Below are positions 32,237 to 40,657 of a stretch of 43,576 nucleotides of DNA, in pieces (the stretch's first letter is position 1; each line of letters starts with the position of its first letter). Made by a program: the position numbers and the translations under genes. Location of the stretch: contig CATWBO010000019.1 of assembly GCA_958349055.1 (NCBI GenBank), positions 1 through 43,576 of the forward strand, written 5' to 3'. The notes under the pieces were generated by a model that was given only the letters and a program-made list of their open reading frames with translations, did no database searches and was not told where the DNA came from. The DNA comes from an uncultured bacterium. GTDB taxonomy: Bacteria > Actinomycetota > Coriobacteriia > Coriobacteriales > Coriobacteriaceae.

Positions 32237-33595
32237 ATGTCTGACGACTTTTACACCATGGTCGATTCCGGAGACCCGGCACCCGACAACGAGCACATCA
32301 CCGGCGTGCGCGAAGAGCGCGACGAGGGTGAACAGACCGCAGTAAAAGCGCCGGCAGCGATGTATGCGGCGCGCATAGCGGTATACGACGACATGCTGTC
32401 GACCCCGCGCGTGATCGTCATCGAGCCGCAAGACGTCCGCACGTATCTGGAAGAGACGACCAACACCGTCTACCAATGCATGAAGGAACAGGGCGGCCAC
32501 ATCTCGCTCATGGTCATCCGCGAGATTGTCGAAAACTTTATCCACGCCCACTTTGCAGAGCCCATCATCTCGATTCTCGACGGTGGCGATACCATCCGCT
32601 TTGCCGATCAGGGTCCGGGCATCGACGACAAAGAGCGTGCCTTCGATTTTGGCGTAACCAGCGCAAACAGCAAGATGAAACGGTATATCCGCGGTACCGG
32701 CGCCGGGTTTCCCATGGTACTGGAGTACTTGGAAAACGCCGGCGGCGCCGTCTCCATCGAGGACAACATGGGCAACGGCACCGTCGTGACGGTAAGTCTG
32801 AACCCTAAGCGCGTGCAGGAAATCGAGCGTGCTGGCGGGCGTGGCGCCGCCGTGCGCCCCGAGACCGAGCAGGCGGTCTATCCCCTGCCGGGAGCTTTTA
32901 CACAGCAGCCCATGGCAGCACAGCAGACACAACCGCCCATGATGCAGATGCAGCAGCCCGGTATGCTCCCCATGCAGGGATCCCCGGCGGCGTCGATGCC
33001 GGCACTTTCAAACACTCCAGAGGGCATGCCTCCGACAGACCAGGATGTCGCCGCCGTCCAACAATCGGCAGGCATGCCGGGCGGTCAGCAAATGGGTTAT
33101 CAACCGTACCCGCAAGGGTATCCATACCAACAAGTACCGCAGCAGGGGTACGGGTACGCCCAGCAGTATCCACAACAGTACCCGCAGGGATATCAACAGA
33201 CATACCAGCAGATGCCTCAGCAGCAGTACAACCCATGGGCACAGCAGGTACCAGCGCAGCCTTACCAACAGTGGCCTCAAAGTTTTCAACAGCAAATGCC
33301 GCCGATGCAGAGTTCTCAACAACCAGCAGCTCAAATGATGTATCCTAATGCAGCAAATCAGTATGCGCAGCCACAACCGGACGTGTTCGTAAGCGATCGC
33401 GGCAACGCCGCGCTGGGCTATCTGGCGCAAAATCAAGCGTGCGGTGCAACCGATCTGGCGAGGGCGTTTGGAAACTCGGCCCCCACTTGGTCACGCACGC
33501 TCAATGACTTGGCGCAGGCCGGCTTGGTCATCAAGCATGGCCAGAAATACCATCTGACCGAACTCGGCGCCGCTCGCGTGCGAGCTCAGAGCTAA
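32237..33595 (+). CDS. GHKL ATPase - Q/Y/P-rich linker - winged helix protein next to dnaA
   Basis: This 452-residue protein is unlike any replication factor I know. Residues about 55-190 form a GHKL-type ATP-binding domain with N-box EIVENFIHAHF (N100), G1 DQGPGI (124-129) and G2 GTGAGFP (153-159), closest in style to anti-sigma kinases. Residues 221-380 are a low-complexity stretch of Gln, Pro, Tyr, Met and Gly with YPQGY/YQQ repeats, prion-like in composition. Residues about 385-450 resemble a MarR-type winged helix (GATDLARAFGNSAPTWSRTLNDLAQAGLV). The start lacks a clear ribosome site. It ends 15 bp before dnaA and presumably shares its transcript. A role in origin control is inferred from position and domains. 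Confidence 0.88.
   Translation: MSDDFYTMVDSGDPAPDNEHITGVREERDEGEQTAVKAPAAMYAARIAVYDDMLSTPRVIVIEPQDVRTYLEETTNTVYQCMKEQGGHISLMVIREIVENFIHAHFAEPIISILDGGDTIRFADQGPGIDDKERAFDFGVTSANSKMKRYIRGTGAGFPMVLEYLENAGGAVSIEDNMGNGTVVTVSLNPKRVQEIERAGGRGAAVRPETEQAVYPLPGAFTQQPMAAQQTQPPMMQMQQPGMLPMQGSPAASMPALSNTPEGMPPTDQDVAAVQQSAGMPGGQQMGYQPYPQGYPYQQVPQQGYGYAQQYPQQYPQGYQQTYQQMPQQQYNPWAQQVPAQPYQQWPQSFQQQMPPMQSSQQPAAQMMYPNAANQYAQPQPDVFVSDRGNAALGYLAQNQACGATDLARAFGNSAPTWSRTLNDLAQAGLVIKHGQKYHLTELGAARVRAQS
33283..33321 (+). promoter_or_regulatory. DnaA-box variants inside the upstream gene
   Basis: TTTTCAACA (33283-33291) and TTCTCAACA (33313-33321) lie 30 bp apart inside the Q-rich coding region of the GHKL gene. They are the same variants seen in the intergenic origin parts. 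Gln codons (CAA CAG) favour part of the motif, so chance is possible. Confidence 0.4.
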
Positions 33596-33610
33596 AGAAC
33601 GGGAGAGACA

Positions 33611-35335
33611 GTGGACGAGGAAGCAAGCATCATCCTGGGGGATGCCATCGCCTTTTGCCAGCGCGACGGCCAAGATGCACGCCTCATCAACATGCTGGGG
33701 CAATCGCGCGCCATAAGCCTGACCGAAGATACGCTCACGATCGAGGCCCCCTCGCGCTTTGCCATCGCGCAGCTCAAAAAGCACCAGCCGACCATTGAGG
33801 CCTATCTGGAAGAAATCGCCTTTGCACCGATTGCGCTCGACATCGTGGCACCGCAAGGCGCCGCGACGGAATCCGCTGCCTCGGCGGCGCCCGGCGCTGC
33901 TCCCGCTGCTTCCCCGGCGGCGCAGGCCTCCGCAGGCGACGTGCCGACAATCGAGCACCAGCACAGCGATGTTTCCCGTGAAACCATGGCGCCGTTGCCG
34001 ACCGCCGCTGCGACGTCAACGAACGCACCCGTCACGCACATGCCCATCGCTCACGACGCAGCGGCGGGCGCGGATTCGGGCATTGCAATCAAGAACACGC
34101 TCTCGGCCGATGATTTTCGTCGCATGATGAACCAGATGAAGGGTGGAGCGCCGACTAAGTCCACGCAAGCTGCGACCCCCGCTTCACCCATGCCGGCACC
34201 AACCGTGCCGGCCGAGCAAAATACGGATGGAGCCCCGCTCGCCGCGAACTCAAAATTTACCTTTGAGAACTTTGTCTACGGCCCCGAGAACAGCCATGCC
34301 TATCGCTCGGCACTCAAGTTTGCCGCCCTCGCGGATGAGCGCGGCACGTGCACATCACTGTTCATCTACGGCAAATCGGGCCTGGGCAAGACACACCTGC
34401 TGCTTGCAATCAAAAACGAGCTCGCCGAGAAGTCGCCCGAGATCAAGGTCAAGTATGCCAACTCCCAGGCATATCTGGACGATCTGATGACCGAGTTCGA
34501 CCGCCAAAAGAAGAGCAACGCCCCCATCATGCAGGCGTACCACGGCGTGGACGTGCTCATCATCGATGACATCCAAAACATCATCGGCAAGCGCGCGAGC
34601 GTGGACTACTTTTTCCAGCTCATGGACGAGTTCATCCGCAACAACAAGAAGGTCGTCATCGCGGCAGACCGCGCCCCCAAGGACCTGAGCATGGACGAGC
34701 GTCTGACCAGCCGCTTCAACGCCGGCATGCTCTGCCTGGTCGCAGAGCCCAGCTACGAGATGAAGTACAAGATCTTGCAGCGCTATTACGAGAACACCAT
34801 CGTCGCCGCTCCCGAGGCAGGCGACGACTCGCTGCTGGCGGCCTATGGGGGCGACGGCGGGCACCTGACCGACGAGCACTTTAAACACATGGCCGAGGTC
34901 TCGGGCACCAACATCCGCGAACTCGAGAGCTTTTGCGAGCGCTGCGCCGGCGAGGCGGGCGACCGCGAGCGCGAAGGCGGGGAGCTCACCTTTGACGATA
35001 TCGACGCCATCGCCAGCCAGTACTTCGACACATCGGCCAAAAAGATCAACGTCCAGACGGTTCAGTCCGTCATCGAAGAGCAGTACGGCGTGACGCACGA
35101 GGAACTCATCGGCCCGCGTCGCAACGCCAATATCGCCAAAGCACGTCATATTGCCATCTATCTGGCCATCGAGATGTGCGAGATGACGACCACGGCGGTG
35201 GGCGCCGAATTTGGCAACCGCAACCACTCGACCGTCAGTACGAGCTACAAAAAGGTCCAGAAGATGATCCAGGAAGACCGCACCGTCACCGAAGACCTCA
35301 AGTCGCTGCGCGATAAAATTACACTGCGCTCGTAG
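33611..35335 (+). CDS. dnaA: Chromosomal replication initiator protein DnaA
   Basis: This 574-residue initiator is longer than most because of a long Ala/Pro/Ser/Thr-rich domain II (about 81-215). Domain I spans about 1-80. The AAA+ domain carries Walker A GKSGLGKT (254-261) and Walker B LIIDDIQN. Domain IV has the DnaA signature with R512 (equivalent to R399 of E. coli), but the box-reading motif is GNRNHSTV (535-542), with Asn538 where E. coli has the base-contacting Asp433. Start is GTG with GGGAG 6 bases before it. DnaA-box variants lie upstream, downstream and inside the preceding gene. Confidence 0.98.
   Translation: MDEEASIILGDAIAFCQRDGQDARLINMLGQSRAISLTEDTLTIEAPSRFAIAQLKKHQPTIEAYLEEIAFAPIALDIVAPQGAATESAASAAPGAAPAASPAAQASAGDVPTIEHQHSDVSRETMAPLPTAAATSTNAPVTHMPIAHDAAAGADSGIAIKNTLSADDFRRMMNQMKGGAPTKSTQAATPASPMPAPTVPAEQNTDGAPLAANSKFTFENFVYGPENSHAYRSALKFAALADERGTCTSLFIYGKSGLGKTHLLLAIKNELAEKSPEIKVKYANSQAYLDDLMTEFDRQKKSNAPIMQAYHGVDVLIIDDIQNIIGKRASVDYFFQLMDEFIRNNKKVVIAADRAPKDLSMDERLTSRFNAGMLCLVAEPSYEMKYKILQRYYENTIVAAPEAGDDSLLAAYGGDGGHLTDEHFKHMAEVSGTNIRELESFCERCAGEAGDREREGGELTFDDIDAIASQYFDTSAKKINVQTVQSVIEEQYGVTHEELIGPRRNANIAKARHIAIYLAIEMCEMTTTAVGAEFGNRNHSTVSTSYKKVQKMIQEDRTVTEDLKSLRDKITLRS
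33970..33985. promoter_or_regulatory. parS-like sequence inside dnaA
   Basis: TGTTTCCCGTGAAACC matches parS at 14 of 16 positions and encodes part of DVSRET in the disordered linker of DnaA. It is possibly a weak ParB site near the origin. Confidence 0.4.
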
Positions 35336-35573
35336 GGAAATAGAGACACCTGTTGAAAACTTGTCGAAACCACGGGCATAAGGTGTCTAAAACCCAACCC
35401 GCGGTGATGAAAAGTTTTGCGCAGGTTTTGAACGTGGAAAACCACCCCTGTTGCACACAGGTTGCTGTCGATTCTCTTTCTGGGTCTGACCTGCGTCTTT
35501 GGGAGTAATCAACAGTTTCGTCAGTGCTATTACTATTATTAAGATATTTATATCTATAGAAAGGTATTAAAAG
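35336..35573. other. Origin of replication, dnaA-dnaN gap (oriC part 2)
   Basis: This 238-bp gap has the features of a bacterial unwinding region. On the minus strand there are TTTTCAACA (35359-35351) and TTTTCCACG (35441-35433); on the plus strand TAATCAACA (35506-35514) lies 12 bp before a run of five DnaA-trios (35527-35541), followed by an AT-rich stretch up to the dnaN ribosome site. With the cluster at 32.1 kb this makes a bipartite origin around the GHKL gene and dnaA, as in Bacillus around dnaA alone. Confidence 0.85.
35527..35541 (+). promoter_or_regulatory. DnaA-trio element
   Basis: CTA-TTA-CTA-TTA-TTA on the plus strand corresponds to five 3'-[G/A]A[T/A]-5' trios on the other strand, the motif on which DnaA is known to assemble on single-stranded DNA in Bacillus subtilis. 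It adjoins the AT-rich stretch ATATTTATATCTATAG. Confidence 0.75.
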
Positions 35574-36677
35574 ATGAAGTTCACCGTCAGCCAGAGCTCG
35601 CTTACACAAGCCATCGGCGTCGTTATGAAGGGTGTCGCTTCGGCATCCACCCTTCCCATCCTGTCGGGCGTGCTCGTTAAGGCCCAAGACGGCATCTTGG
35701 AATTCCAGACCTCTAACTACACCATCTCGATCCGTCATCGCATCGCGGCGCATGTCGAAGAAGAGGGCGAGATGGTTATCCCCTGTAAGATGCTCTCCAA
35801 TATCACCAAGACCCTCCCCGATGCCCCGGTCACCTTTGAGCTGTCCGAGCGCCAGGTGCTGATTGGTTGCGAGAAGAGCTCTTTTAGGCTGAACACGCTC
35901 GATGCCAATGACTTCCCCGAGTTTCCGGCCTATGCCATCGAGAGTGCCGTGGAGCTGCCGACCGATATCTTGTCCGAGATGGTCGCCCGCGTGTGGCGCG
36001 TCACCTCGACCGACAAGGCTCGCCCCATCCTGGGCGGCGTGCACATGAAGGTCGAGAACAACACCGTGCGCCTGGTGGCGACCGATTCCTTCCGCTTGGC
36101 CGTGTGCGACACGCAGGTCGAGACCTCGACCCTCGAGGGCTCCTTTGAGCTCAACGTTCCGGCTGACGCCTTTAACGACGCGCTGAACATCATGGCCAGC
36201 CAAGCGACCATCATGATCGGGGCTACCGACACCCAGGTCGTCTTCGAGGCCGGCAACACCACCTACGTGTCGCGTCGCATCGAGGGCGTGTACCCCAACT
36301 ACAAGCAGCTCATCCCCGATTCGTGCGTGACGAGCGTCAAGATCGACGTCGCCGCCTTTAACGCCGCCCTCAAGCGCGTGGCCGTTATCGCGAGCGCCAA
36401 CCCCGCCGTCAAGTTCGAGATCGATGTCGAGAACGGGCAGATGGGCCTGTCCTCCATTTCCAATGACCAGGATCTTGCGCAGGAGACGATCGATGTCGAG
36501 GCCGAGGGCGAGTCGGGTACCATCGCCTTCAACTACCATTACATCTTCGGCTGCCTCAATGCCCTGTCCAAGGAGAAGGAGATCACGCTGGAGCTCAAGA
36601 GCTACTCGCAGGCGGGCATCTTCAAGTCCTACGACAAGATCAACTACCTGTACCTGGTCATGCCGGTCCGCATCTAG
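35574..36677 (+). CDS. dnaN: DNA polymerase III beta subunit (sliding clamp)
   Basis: DnaN is the ring clamp that gives DNA polymerase III its processivity. The 367-residue sequence has the three-repeat clamp architecture, with a typical N-terminus (MKFTVSQSSLTQAIGVVMKG split across the first helix) and a C-terminal end YLVMPVRI that forms part of the protein-binding pocket. It starts directly after the DnaA-trio/AT-rich region, so its promoter may overlap oriC. AAAGG lies before the ATG. Confidence 0.98.
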   Translation: MKFTVSQSSLTQAIGVVMKGVASASTLPILSGVLVKAQDGILEFQTSNYTISIRHRIAAHVEEEGEMVIPCKMLSNITKTLPDAPVTFELSERQVLIGCEKSSFRLNTLDANDFPEFPAYAIESAVELPTDILSEMVARVWRVTSTDKARPILGGVHMKVENNTVRLVATDSFRLAVCDTQVETSTLEGSFELNVPADAFNDALNIMASQATIMIGATDTQVVFEAGNTTYVSRRIEGVYPNYKQLIPDSCVTSVKIDVAAFNAALKRVAVIASANPAVKFEIDVENGQMGLSSISNDQDLAQETIDVEAEGESGTIAFNYHYIFGCLNALSKEKEITLELKSYSQAGIFKSYDKINYLYLVMPVRI

Positions 36678-36686
36678 CGCTGCGCC

Positions 36687-37793
36687 ATGACCATGTTCGC
36701 CCGCGATCTTTCCGTCGCACACTACCGCAGCTTCGATAGCTATCGCCTTGCCCTGGACGAGGGCGTGACGATACTTGCGGGACCCAACGCGGCGGGAAAG
36801 ACCAATCTCATAGAGGCACTGCAGCTGCTGACGAGCGGCGCCTCGTTTAGGCATCCGACCGCAGCCGAGCTCGTCCATGACGGCGTGGGTTCGTGCAAGG
36901 TAGAGCTGAGGCTCGAGGGCGACGGCCGCGTGCTTGATATGGGATTGAGCGCGGAGGACGGTAAGCGCTCGTTTAGCCGCAACGGTAAGAGATGCTCTGC
37001 CGCCGGTGTGCGCGGGGTTCTGCCGAGCGTGCTGTTTTGCCCCGACCATCTGGACATGGTTAAGCGCGGCGCCAGTGTGCGCCGCGCCGCCCTCGATGAC
37101 TTTGGCATGCAGCTGAGCGCACGCTATGCCGATCTTGCGAACACCTATGGGCGCTGCGTGACCCAGCGCAACGCCTTGCTCAAGGAGACCTGGTGCTGCC
37201 GCGAGATGCTCGGCGCGTGGAACGATTCGATAGCCCGCGCGGGTTCGGCCCTGCTCGTGCACCGGTTGGCCCTGCTCGACCGGCTGGCGGGCCATGTGCA
37301 CGCTGCCTACGGGCAAGTGGCGTCAGGTGAGGCCGCCAACGTGACCTATGCGTCCACGCTGGGGGATTTGCCCCAGGTCGAGGATCGCGAAGAGCTGAAG
37401 GGCTGGGCGTACGAGCGCATGCTGGCCGCCCTTGATGAGCACGCCGACGAGGAAATTCGCCGCGGCGTGACGTTGGTGGGACCGCATCGCGACGAGATTG
37501 AGTTCACCGTGGCGGGTCGCTCCGCCCGTTCATTTGCCAGCCAGGGACAGCAGCGTACGCTGGTGCTGTCCTGGAAGGTGGCCGAGGTCGCCGTGGCTCG
37601 CGATGTCCTGGGCACCGCCCCACTGCTGCTTCTGGACGACGTGATGAGCGAGCTCGACGGCGAGCGTCGCGGCGCTTTCCTGCGGCTGATCGGCGATGAT
37701 ATCCAGACGGTCATAACCACGACCAACCTGGGGTACTTTACCGATGACCTGCTTGATCGAGCCAAGGTGGTGAGCATGGGTGAGACGTGCTAA
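36687..37793 (+). CDS. recF: DNA replication and repair protein RecF
   Basis: RecF is an SMC-like ATPase that helps load RecA at gapped DNA. The 368-residue sequence has Walker A GPNAAGKTNLIEAL, the signature region SFASQGQQRTLVLSWK and Walker B LLLDDVMSELD. The ATG at 36687 follows dnaN by 9 bp without a clear ribosome site; a second ATG lies two codons on. Its end overlaps the DUF721 gene by 14 bp. Confidence 0.97.
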   Translation: MTMFARDLSVAHYRSFDSYRLALDEGVTILAGPNAAGKTNLIEALQLLTSGASFRHPTAAELVHDGVGSCKVELRLEGDGRVLDMGLSAEDGKRSFSRNGKRCSAAGVRGVLPSVLFCPDHLDMVKRGASVRRAALDDFGMQLSARYADLANTYGRCVTQRNALLKETWCCREMLGAWNDSIARAGSALLVHRLALLDRLAGHVHAAYGQVASGEAANVTYASTLGDLPQVEDREELKGWAYERMLAALDEHADEEIRRGVTLVGPHRDEIEFTVAGRSARSFASQGQQRTLVLSWKVAEVAVARDVLGTAPLLLLDDVMSELDGERRGAFLRLIGDDIQTVITTTNLGYFTDDLLDRAKVVSMGETC

Positions 37794-38343
37794 TTACGAG
37801 CGCGAGAGCGAAACGGTCGCCTTCAGCGGGTTTTTGAACGCAGAGCGCCAGCGCATCTTGGCGGCTGCGACCCCTGAGCGCCGCGCGCAGATGGAGGCCG
37901 CCGAGGAGTCGCGCACGGTCTATCGCGCATGGAACGCGGTGTGCTCGGGCACGCGCGAGGGACGGCATGTGACGGGACTGCGCTACCTGCCCGAGTCCAA
38001 TGAGCTGCTGGTATATCTCGATTCGCCCTCGTGGACGCAGGAAATGACGCTGTTGCGCGAGATCATCCGCGCGCGCATGGAGCGCGCCGGTGCGCATGTG
38101 GACGGCCTGGTGTTCAAAACCACCGCGCCCGGTCACACACCGCCCGCCGCCAAGGAGCGCCTGCGCCCGGCGACGACCGAGCGATCGCCGGCCCCGCACG
38201 CCGACCTAAGTGAGGCCGAGCGTACCGAGATCGAGCGCCAAGTGGCGCCCATCGAAGACCAAAAACTGCGCGAGGCCCTCGAGAATGCCATGAGAGCCAG
38301 TGCCGAGTGGGCCAAGGGCGTGCAAAGCAAAAAAGAGCCTTAA
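37780..38343 (+). CDS. DUF721 family protein (DciA-like)
   Basis: This 187-residue protein has a DUF721 domain at about 35-112 (YRAWNAVCS, RYLPESNELLVYLDSPSWTQEMTLLREIIRARM), the fold of the DciA helicase loader/operator, followed by a charged tail. DciA assists DnaB loading in bacteria that lack DnaC/DnaI. The GTG start inside recF has AAGGTGG upstream. The order recF-DUF721-gyrB is typical for actinobacteria. Function as a helicase loader here is inferred. Confidence 0.9.
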   Translation: MRRANYERESETVAFSGFLNAERQRILAAATPERRAQMEAAEESRTVYRAWNAVCSGTREGRHVTGLRYLPESNELLVYLDSPSWTQEMTLLREIIRARMERAGAHVDGLVFKTTAPGHTPPAAKERLRPATTERSPAPHADLSEAERTEIERQVAPIEDQKLREALENAMRASAEWAKGVQSKKEP

Positions 38344-38370
38344 ATCGCATCTGGTGGCCTTGTAGAGCCA

Positions 38371-38400
38371 AATACCCTCGTTCCCGAGGGTATTTTTTTA
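38371..38400 (+). terminator. Terminator between DUF721 gene and gyrB
   Basis: ATACCCTCG pairs with CGAGGGTAT around TTCC and is followed by a run of T. It ends the dnaN-recF-DUF721 transcript. Confidence 0.94.
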
Positions 38401-38448
38401 AGATAAACTAGTAAGGCTGTACACATTTTCTTGACTGAAGGAGGACGT

Positions 38449-40479
38449 GTGGCAAACGAAAACGATTACGATGGCGGCGAGATTAAGATTCTCGAAGGTC
38501 TCGAGGCCGTTCGTAAGCGCCCGGGCATGTATATCGGCTCGACGAGCGCCAGCGGTCTGCATCACCTGGTGTGGGAGATCGTTGACAACTCCGTCGACGA
38601 GGCCATGGCCGGTTTCTGCACCGAGATCCAGGTGACGGTCCACGCCGACAACTCCATCACGGTCGTCGACAACGGGCGCGGCATCCCCGTCGACGAGCAC
38701 CCTGTTAAAAAGATCCCGACGCTCGAGGTCGTCATGACGATCCTGCACGCCGGCGGTAAGTTCGATAACTCGGCCTATAAGGTCTCGGGCGGCCTGCACG
38801 GCGTGGGCATCTCCGTCGTCAACGCGCTGTCCAAGCGCGTGGTCGTTCAAGTTCGTCGCGATGGCAACACCTACGAGATGGAGTTCTCGCGCGGCAAGAC
38901 CGTCAAGAAGATGGAGGTCGTGGGCACCTCGGATTCGACGGGCACCACCGTCACCTTCTGGCCCGACGACGAGATCTTCGAGACCTGCATCTACGATTTC
39001 GATACGCTGCACAACCGTCTGCAGGAGACGGCGTTCCTCAATAAGAAGCTCAAGATCGTGCTGACCGACGAGCGCGAGACGGCTCCCCACGTGGAGGAGT
39101 TTTGCTACGAGGGCGGCATCATCGACTTCGTCAAGTTCCTCAACGAGGGCAAAGACGTCCCCGAGGCCTTTAAGGAGCCCATCTACATCGAGGGCAAATC
39201 GGACCCGGATGCGCCCGTGGCCAAGATGGGCGAGGTCGAGGTTTCCCTGCAGTGGAATAGCGGCTACGGCGAGAACGTCATGTCGTTTGCCAACGACATC
39301 TACACTCCCGAGGGCGGCATGCACCTTGAGGGCTTCCGCACCGCGCTCACCCGCGTGATCAACGACTACGCGCGCAAGCAGAACCTGCTCAAGGAAAAAG
39401 ACGCCAATCTGACCGGCGACGATGTGCGCGAGGGCCTTTCGGCCGTTATCTCGGTCAAGCTGCCCGATCCGCAGTTTGAGGGCCAGACCAAGGCCAAGCT
39501 CGGCAGCTCTTATATGCGCGCGCTGACGCTCAAGATCGTGACCGACGGCCTTGCCGATTACTTGGAGGAGCATCCCAAGCCCGCCCGCGAGATCGTCAAG
39601 AAGGCGCAACAGGCCTGCAAGGCGCGCAATGCCGCCCGCAAGGCGCGCGAGGCGACCCGCCGCAAGAGCCTGCTCGAGACGGCGTCCCTGCCCGGTAAGC
39701 TCGCTGACTGCTCGGTGCGCGATGCCGAGCTGACCGAGCTCTTCATCGTAGAGGGCGACTCGGCAGGCGGTTCGGCCAAGGACGGCCGTCGCCGAGACAT
39801 TCAGGCGATTCTGCCCCTGCGCGGCAAGATTCTGAACGTCGAACGCGTTGGTGACCATCGCGCGTTCTCGAGCGACACCATCCAGTCGCTGATTACCGCG
39901 ATCGGCTGCGGTGTCACGACGAGTGCCGGCGACGGCGGCGACTTCGATATCACCAAGGCGCGCTACCACAAGATCATCATCATGACCGATGCAGACGTCG
40001 ACGGTGCGCACATCCGCATCCTGCTGCTGACGTTCTTCTACAAGTACATGCGTCCGCTGATCGATGCCGGCTACGTCTATGTTGCCTGTCCGCCCATCTT
40101 TGGCATTAAGGTGCGCAACAAGATCCACTACGTGTATCCCAACGGCCGCCAGCCCGAAGACGAGATCCTGCGCGACACCATCCAGAGTCTGGGCCTGAAC
40201 CCCGACGATAACGACGAGGACGGCAAGGCCAAGGACGGCAAGATCACCAAGAAGCGCAAGGGCTATACCGTCCAGCGCTACAAGGGCCTGGGCGAGATGG
40301 ACCCCAAGCAGCTTGCCTCGACGACGATGGACCCCAGGACCCGCATCCTGCAGCGCGTGTCGATCGAGGACGCCGTGGTGGCAGACCGCGCCGTGCGCGA
40401 GCTCATGGGTTCCGAGGTCGGCTATCGCCGTGAGTACATCGAGAAACATGCCCATGACGCACGCTTCCTAGACGCCTAG
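38449..40479 (+). CDS. gyrB: DNA gyrase subunit B
   Basis: GyrB supplies ATPase and TOPRIM functions of gyrase. The 676-residue protein has the GHKL site (EIVDNSVDEA, DNGRGIPV, GGLHGVGISVVNALS), the TOPRIM motifs EGDSAGGSA and DADVDGAHI, and a C-terminal GyrA-contact region ending in RREYIEKHA. A charged insert (DDNDEDGKAKDGK) lies before the YKGLGEM region. GTG at 38449 was chosen because AAGGAGG lies 4 bases before it; a TTG at 38431 is in frame but upstream of the ribosome site. Confidence 0.98.
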   Translation: MANENDYDGGEIKILEGLEAVRKRPGMYIGSTSASGLHHLVWEIVDNSVDEAMAGFCTEIQVTVHADNSITVVDNGRGIPVDEHPVKKIPTLEVVMTILHAGGKFDNSAYKVSGGLHGVGISVVNALSKRVVVQVRRDGNTYEMEFSRGKTVKKMEVVGTSDSTGTTVTFWPDDEIFETCIYDFDTLHNRLQETAFLNKKLKIVLTDERETAPHVEEFCYEGGIIDFVKFLNEGKDVPEAFKEPIYIEGKSDPDAPVAKMGEVEVSLQWNSGYGENVMSFANDIYTPEGGMHLEGFRTALTRVINDYARKQNLLKEKDANLTGDDVREGLSAVISVKLPDPQFEGQTKAKLGSSYMRALTLKIVTDGLADYLEEHPKPAREIVKKAQQACKARNAARKAREATRRKSLLETASLPGKLADCSVRDAELTELFIVEGDSAGGSAKDGRRRDIQAILPLRGKILNVERVGDHRAFSSDTIQSLITAIGCGVTTSAGDGGDFDITKARYHKIIIMTDADVDGAHIRILLLTFFYKYMRPLIDAGYVYVACPPIFGIKVRNKIHYVYPNGRQPEDEILRDTIQSLGLNPDDNDEDGKAKDGKITKKRKGYTVQRYKGLGEMDPKQLASTTMDPRTRILQRVSIEDAVVADRAVRELMGSEVGYRREYIEKHAHDARFLDA

Positions 40480-40484
40480 CTTTC

Positions 40485-40571
40485 CCAGGCACCCCATCTT
40501 GCCCTTCAGGATTTCGGGCGCCGCACGCAAGGCGTGCGCCCTCATCCTTCAGGGCAACCTGGGGCACCTGG
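40485..40571 (+). other. Large imperfect hairpin between gyrB and gyrA
   Basis: About 28 bases on the left (CCAGGCACCCC...) pair imperfectly with the right side (...GGGGCACCTGG). Inside lies a second stem GGGCGC-CACGC/GCGTGCGCCC with a short AAG loop. No T-run follows, so this is not a simple terminator. It would form an 87-nt structure in the gyrB-gyrA RNA, or a cruciform in supercoiled DNA. Confidence 0.7.
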
Positions 40572-40657
40572 AAAACCTAGGAGGGTTATCCGGTGTTCCC
40601 GGTAATCCGTCTCCGTGGTAGGGAACTAATGGACCACGCAAACCATGAGGAGGTAAC

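Noticed and set aside
35415..35459. TTTTGCGCA, TTTTGAACG and TTGCACACA as DnaA boxes
   Set aside because: They have too many differences from either the classical box or the local variant.
38398..40455. Very long open frame opposite gyrB (also 40991-42580 opposite gyrA, 17577-19592 opposite the M28-like gene)
   Set aside because: The frames are antisense to clear genes, have no ribosome site or family resemblance, and are expected from GC-rich codon bias.
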